Source: Stenopsyche tienmushanensis (Eukaryota > Arthropoda > Insecta > Trichoptera > Stenopsychidae). Taken from it: a stretch of 64,000 bases of DNA. The notes beneath the pieces are model-generated. The model saw only the letters and a list, made by a program, of their open reading frames with translations, did no database searches and was not told the origin of the DNA. Shown piece after piece: positions 60,301 through 64,000 of this stretch. Made by a program: the position numbers and the translations under genes. Positions within the stretch are counted from its first letter, which is position 1; each line of letters starts with the position of its first letter. The DNA is taken from contig WACJ01000406.1 in assembly GCA_008973525.1 (NCBI GenBank), forward strand, positions 992,001 through 1,056,000, given 5' to 3'.

Positions 60301-62607
60301 TTTGCTTGTTGCATTTAAAAACTAATACAATGATAAATAAAATTATGATAAAATATCCCTAGAAATGAGTTGCCAAACTCCAAATTAACCAAATGCCTTA
60401 TTAAAATATTTTTAAAACAGGAAATCATTGAATGTAAAATGGCAAAAATGCAATAGTTAATAAATAATTTATGAGAATTGCGCAACTGCAGTATAACTTA
60501 ACTTATCCAGACTAATTGGATGATAAGAGGGTTCGCTATGATGAAGTATTGAAATCAGGAAAATTATACTGTATAATTTTGCACATAATTGGTGTCACCC
60601 AGTTTATATACAATCTTATAATGCAAAACGCCAATCTATTTATAGCAACCAATTTAGTTCATAAATAAACAATTTAATTATACGAAAAGAGACGTTGGAA
60701 TAATACATGCATACATAATACGATACATGCCATTTCTCTAAGAAATACGGCCAATTTTTGGTCAATCTTTCATGATTTCAATTGGAGTCACTATACTATT
60801 ATTATCTAAGACTAATTTGGTGATTATCAATTTAAAAATAATTAAATATATACATAATTGCAGTAATGCCATTCTAATGTTGGAATTTTTGTGACAATAA
60901 AAGCTCTGATCGTTTAATTGCAATTTTATACATCCATAATATTTATTACTTGTCGGGGAATATATTCCTTAAAATAAGATTACGTTGAAGACTATTTTTA
61001 AATATATTTCATCTGAATTGCTTTCATATGTTTAAGAAACTCTCTGGTATATTAAAATATCAAAATAATGTTTAACGAGTGAATAACACATTAATAAATA
61101 ATGAAATTAATCAACGAACTTGAATATACACAAATTAAAAACGCAATACAAGCTTCATTGAAAACATCTTCTAATATGTTTTCCGCATTTCAATGAGCTT
61201 TATCAATGTGTTTTTATTGCCAATATGAAGTTATAATATTATTTTTAATAAAAAGCGTTTTATTATGTTTACACGGCTTTCAAGCATAAATTTAAATGAA
61301 ACCGGAATCAATAAAAAACTATAAAACGTGCTATCGTTGCTATCATTTATTAAAAATGGCTCTTATAACTAGCCATTACAAAGTAAGTCATTGTCTGATA
61401 TAAATTCAGACATAATTGTTTTCGTCTCGGACTTGTTTACTTCGATTTGATCTAATGAACCTTCTTAATTGTATTTTATATTTATATAAAACAATCTATA
61501 TTTGAACGTGTTGCTCAATGTTTTATGATTCGTTTATATATTTGGATTCGTAACGAGGATATGTAAATTGGGATGTTAATATGTTGAAGAAAAAATATGT
61601 TGATTTATTTGATGATTTATTATAAATTTTAAATCAAAAACAATTTTATTTGTGTTGCAGTTCCCGTTTCAAGCGCCAGCGTCGACAAATCAAAGGCGAC
61701 TAAATTAGTAGAACTACCGCCGATTGTTTTTCCTGAAGACAACACCAAATATAACATAATACCGAATAATCTGACGATCATACGTTCGCTATCGCACAAC
61801 ACGACCAGCACCGAAATCGAAGATTTGAATCATGTTTCACAGTCGGAATTGGAATCGGAAAAATACAAAATAACCGACACCGACGCGAGAGACGAATCGC
61901 TTCTGGTCATCCCCATCGAAGTCAATTCAACGCCGAACAAATCTGAGCTACGTGACCCGAAATCAGACAGCGAATCTATATTCTCGCCCTCGACAGTCGT
62001 CGAAAAAGACACTATGGATATGTTAAACAATGCGAAAGTCGAGGGAATGACTGGAAAATGGGCCATGATATCATTGAGTACAATATTGATAATATTTTTC
62101 GTCGTGTATTTTGGAACGGTCCTGTGGAAAAAGTATATCGTGTAAGTATAACGATTATTTAATATTGTCACGGTCTTGTAAAATTTGCATATAATCATAT
62201 GAAATTTCGATTTCGCGTGCATTATTTTTTAATGTATTATTTAACATTCGAATGCATAAATAAAATGATCATAATCATCGTCGCGACCAGTCCGAATGTA
62301 ACAAAAAATGGTTGCTATCGTAAACCAGTTGCGTGAGTTTGGCAACTCAATTGTTAAATGCTTGTTTATATTCCCAAGACTTGAGGTCATCAAACTAGTT
62401 TGCCGATTTTGGAAAGAAACGATTTCACAACGTTGTTTTTATTTTTGCAGTAGCAAATACGACAGCAGACAAATTCTGGTAAACGAAGAAGATCTTCCGA
62501 GCAATTTTAAACACTCAGAGGTACGCAAACATAACTTTAATACATAGTGAATTCAATTAATTTGTATTAAAAACTATATAATTTTCGATGTTATTTTTCA
62601 GTTTTAA
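57333..62607 (+). CDS. uncharacterised single-pass type I membrane protein
   Basis: Four coding exons splice in frame: 57333-57417, 61661-62141, 62451-62520, 62602-62607. They give 213 residues. Residues about 1-34 form a signal peptide (TTFAVAVLLSLCT core, likely cleavage after VSSA). The ectodomain is about 130 residues, acidic and Ser/Thr/Asn-rich, with sequons NLT, NTT and NST and no cysteines, so it is probably disordered. A transmembrane helix (AMISLSTILIIFFVVYFGTV) is followed by KKYIV and a 29-residue cytoplasmic tail with a conserved-looking acidic stretch (ILVNEEDLPSNF) and an aromatic C-terminus (HSEF). Intron 1 is 4.24 kb, and the last coding exon contributes only Phe and the stop. 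I do not recognise the family; the role could be adhesion, trafficking or signalling, but none is shown. AATAAA at 62795-62800 fits as poly(A) signal. Confidence 0.8.
57418..61660 (+). other. 4.2 kb intron 1 of the membrane-protein gene
   Basis: It begins GTGAGATAAA and ends TTTGTGTTGCAG. It is AT-rich with no open frame above about 108 codons and none recognisable. Compared with the 60-110 nt introns of the neighbouring genes it is exceptionally long, and a first-intron location suits enhancers, but no specific element could be assigned. I see no transposon with identifiable ends in it. Confidence 0.6.
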
Positions 62608-62794
62608 TCATTTATCGGATTCAATCTTAATCTCATGTGATTTGGCAGTGAAAACGGCAAACATTCCATGCATCATGAGAAACAAATATCATCACTGTGC
62701 TACGTCTAGAGGCATAATTGATAAAAGTAACTGTGATATACAAATCGAAATTAACTACTAAAATATGTGTATTTATTAAAAGTTTTTTTTATAA

Positions 62795-62800
62795 AATAAA
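62795..62800 (+). terminator. candidate poly(A) signal AATAAA
   Basis: Canonical hexamer about 190 bp past the stop codon at 62607 of the membrane-protein gene. It lies before the convergent malate synthase stop at 62956, so the two transcripts need overlap little or not at all. Confidence 0.55.
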
Positions 62801-62955
62801 GTGCTGAAAACATTAAACGCTTTATAATTTTATCAAATATTTAAAAAAACGCAATAGATAATTTGCTTAGATATTAACACAACAACAATACATAAAAATC
62901 ATCCTCCGTAAAACGGATTCATTCGGCGTGAATGTATTTTATATACACTACAAAT

Positions 62956-63963
62956 TTATAAATTATTTTTGACGCTGGTCAGGAGCGCTTTATTGTGAAT
63001 TGTTCTGAATTTATGACTATCGTTCAGATAACTCGTTATAAAATCTGGCGGATGTATCGCGGCGAACATTTCCAAGCATATATATTTTGCAGCGTCGAGT
63101 CTTTTACGTTCGGCGCTCGATCGACAAAGTGTGCGATGAGCAAGAGATGCAAATTCGTGTGCCAAATCATTTATCAATCTGAACGTAACTGGCGTTTTGT
63201 TGTCTTCAAGGACCACCTTAAAAATTTCAACGCATTAATCAACGGCGCTGTTAAAATTAAAATAAACTTGAATTAATACTCACCGCATGTCTAATACATT
63301 GCCACACTTGACACCTTGAAATTTCGGCCGTCGCTGAATCTTCGACATTACCATTATAAAAGAAATGACCGACGCCTGCCAGCCAGTGATATACGAACGA
63401 TATGGATACGGCAATATTATGTTGAAGGCTCTTCATATACATATTTCCTCTGGGAAACAATAATAGATCTCGTGCCGTTATATTTACATTGGGTCTGATT
63501 TGAATTTGATTCGGGATATTTCCGCATTGTTTTTTCCATAACTACGAACGAAATAATTCAATCAAAATGTATGCGTAGATTAAACGGAATATAAAGACAA
63601 TTTTTACCTGATTTAATGCGGGTATTAAGCGAATATCATAAACCAAAAAGCCATCGACGCCAATCATGATTTCTTTTTGTTTTGCATCAATAACTTTTCT
63701 TATCATTGCCATACTTCTGCCATTAATACAATAAAATAATAAATATCGGTATAAAATATTTTAAACGTGATAAAATTGCATATCTTACTCGTCACTGCTG
63801 CCATTGTTTCCCGGTTGAAGAACGACTGCCGTCATGCCACCAGTCGCAGGTGCTCCATGCTTATGAGCTATTTGTATAACAGACGAGAAATACGCTTTGA
63901 TAAAAGGAGTATTAATATTCACATATTGCATCCGATCCGGTAGTATAAATGCTGATCTATCAC
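62956..63963 (-). CDS. malate synthase, 3' exons (gene continues beyond window)
   Basis: Malate synthase condenses glyoxylate and acetyl-CoA to malate (glyoxylate shunt). The last four exons are on the minus strand: 63789-63963, 63608-63716, 63284-63541, 62956-63216, with canonical sites and continuous frame. They encode LPDRMQYVNINTPFIKAYF and HKHGAPATGGMTAVV, equivalent to the family's H-(K/R)-(R/K)-GA-x-A-x-GGM substrate-site block. They continue with IGVDGFLVYDIRLIPAL (the 'HDGTWVAHPxLVPxA' region), PNVNITARDLL, VYHWLAGVGHFFYNG and VEDSATAEISRCQVWQCIRH, whose Asp corresponds to the catalytic base in 'MEDAATAEISRxQxWQWIHH'. The C-terminus PDFITSYL matches 'xDFLTxPxY'. Divergent points are VDG for HDG and QCIRH for QWIHH. 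The many introns and the embedded position argue against bacterial contamination. The upstream exons lie beyond 64000. Confidence 0.9.
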
Positions 63964-64000
63964 CTGTAATAAAAACGTATTATTCATCATCTGCATTGTA

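Noticed and set aside
1..64000. CRISPR arrays, bacterial operons, ribosomal or transfer RNA genes
   Set aside because: No spacer-repeat pattern, no Shine-Dalgarno-linked gene strings, and no cloverleaf or rRNA core that I could recognise. The gene structures are clearly eukaryotic. A tRNA scan could still find an isolated tRNA that I missed.

Overview
The window reads as nuclear DNA of an insect, probably holometabolous; the order cannot be fixed from sequence alone. The DNA is visibly AT-rich, with short CpG- and pyrimidine-rich islands. Introns are GT-AG and mostly about 70-100 nt. Worn copies of Tc1/mariner, pogo-like, hAT, piggyBac, Mutator-like, PIF/Harbinger-like and RTE-like elements are scattered throughout. 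Most open reading frames between the genes are shadows or transposon relics. Five real genes can be supported, all by exon-by-exon splicing against remembered family consensus.

Layout: (1) 1-22.2 kb is gene-poor. It holds an unidentified frameshifted coding relic on the minus strand (about 0.9-1.7 kb), a 65-bp tandem array built from a piece of transposase coding sequence, a Mutator-like transposase fragment, two copies of a hAT-type MITE (one nested in a piggyBac relic), dispersed repeats, minisatellites and several GC-rich islands. (2) 22.2-25.2 kb, plus strand: a secreted or membrane-anchored Xaa-Pro aminopeptidase (XPNPEP2-like), lacking only its first exon(s). (3) 25.2-30.7 kb: intergenic, with two pogo-like elements and an RTE-like tail. 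(4) 30.7-36.1 kb, minus strand: STAMBP/AMSH, a K63-specific JAMM deubiquitinase, in nine coding exons. Its introns carry a mariner relic, RTE-like tails and a striking long hairpin. (5) 37.1-45.6 kb, minus strand: a complete IFT172 gene in 36 coding exons, with a textbook RFX X-box about 115 bp upstream of its ATG. (6) 45.7-57 kb: intergenic, with a perfect-looking Harbinger-like hairpin MITE, a pogo-type element carrying hAT sequence, an inverted pair of about 0.5 kb hAT segments and a decayed ZBED-type hAT transposase. (7) 57.3-62.6 kb, plus strand: an unrecognised 213-residue single-pass type I membrane protein with a 4.2 kb first intron. (8) 62.96-64 kb, minus strand, convergent with it: the 3' end of a eukaryotic-style, intron-bearing malate synthase, running off the window.

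The genes do not form one pathway: peptide trimming at the cell surface, endosomal deubiquitination, ciliary transport and glyoxylate metabolism. IFT172 and STAMBP are neighbours on the same strand (about 1.0 kb apart), but nothing suggests co-transcription. The most useful technical observation is that four one-base insertions, each in a 2-3 nt same-base run, break the otherwise intact IFT172 (three) and STAMBP (one) frames. This looks more like consensus error than gene death. I did not find a clearly new biological system. The best second looks are the insect malate synthase, the X-box, the intronic hairpin and the unidentified relic at the left edge.
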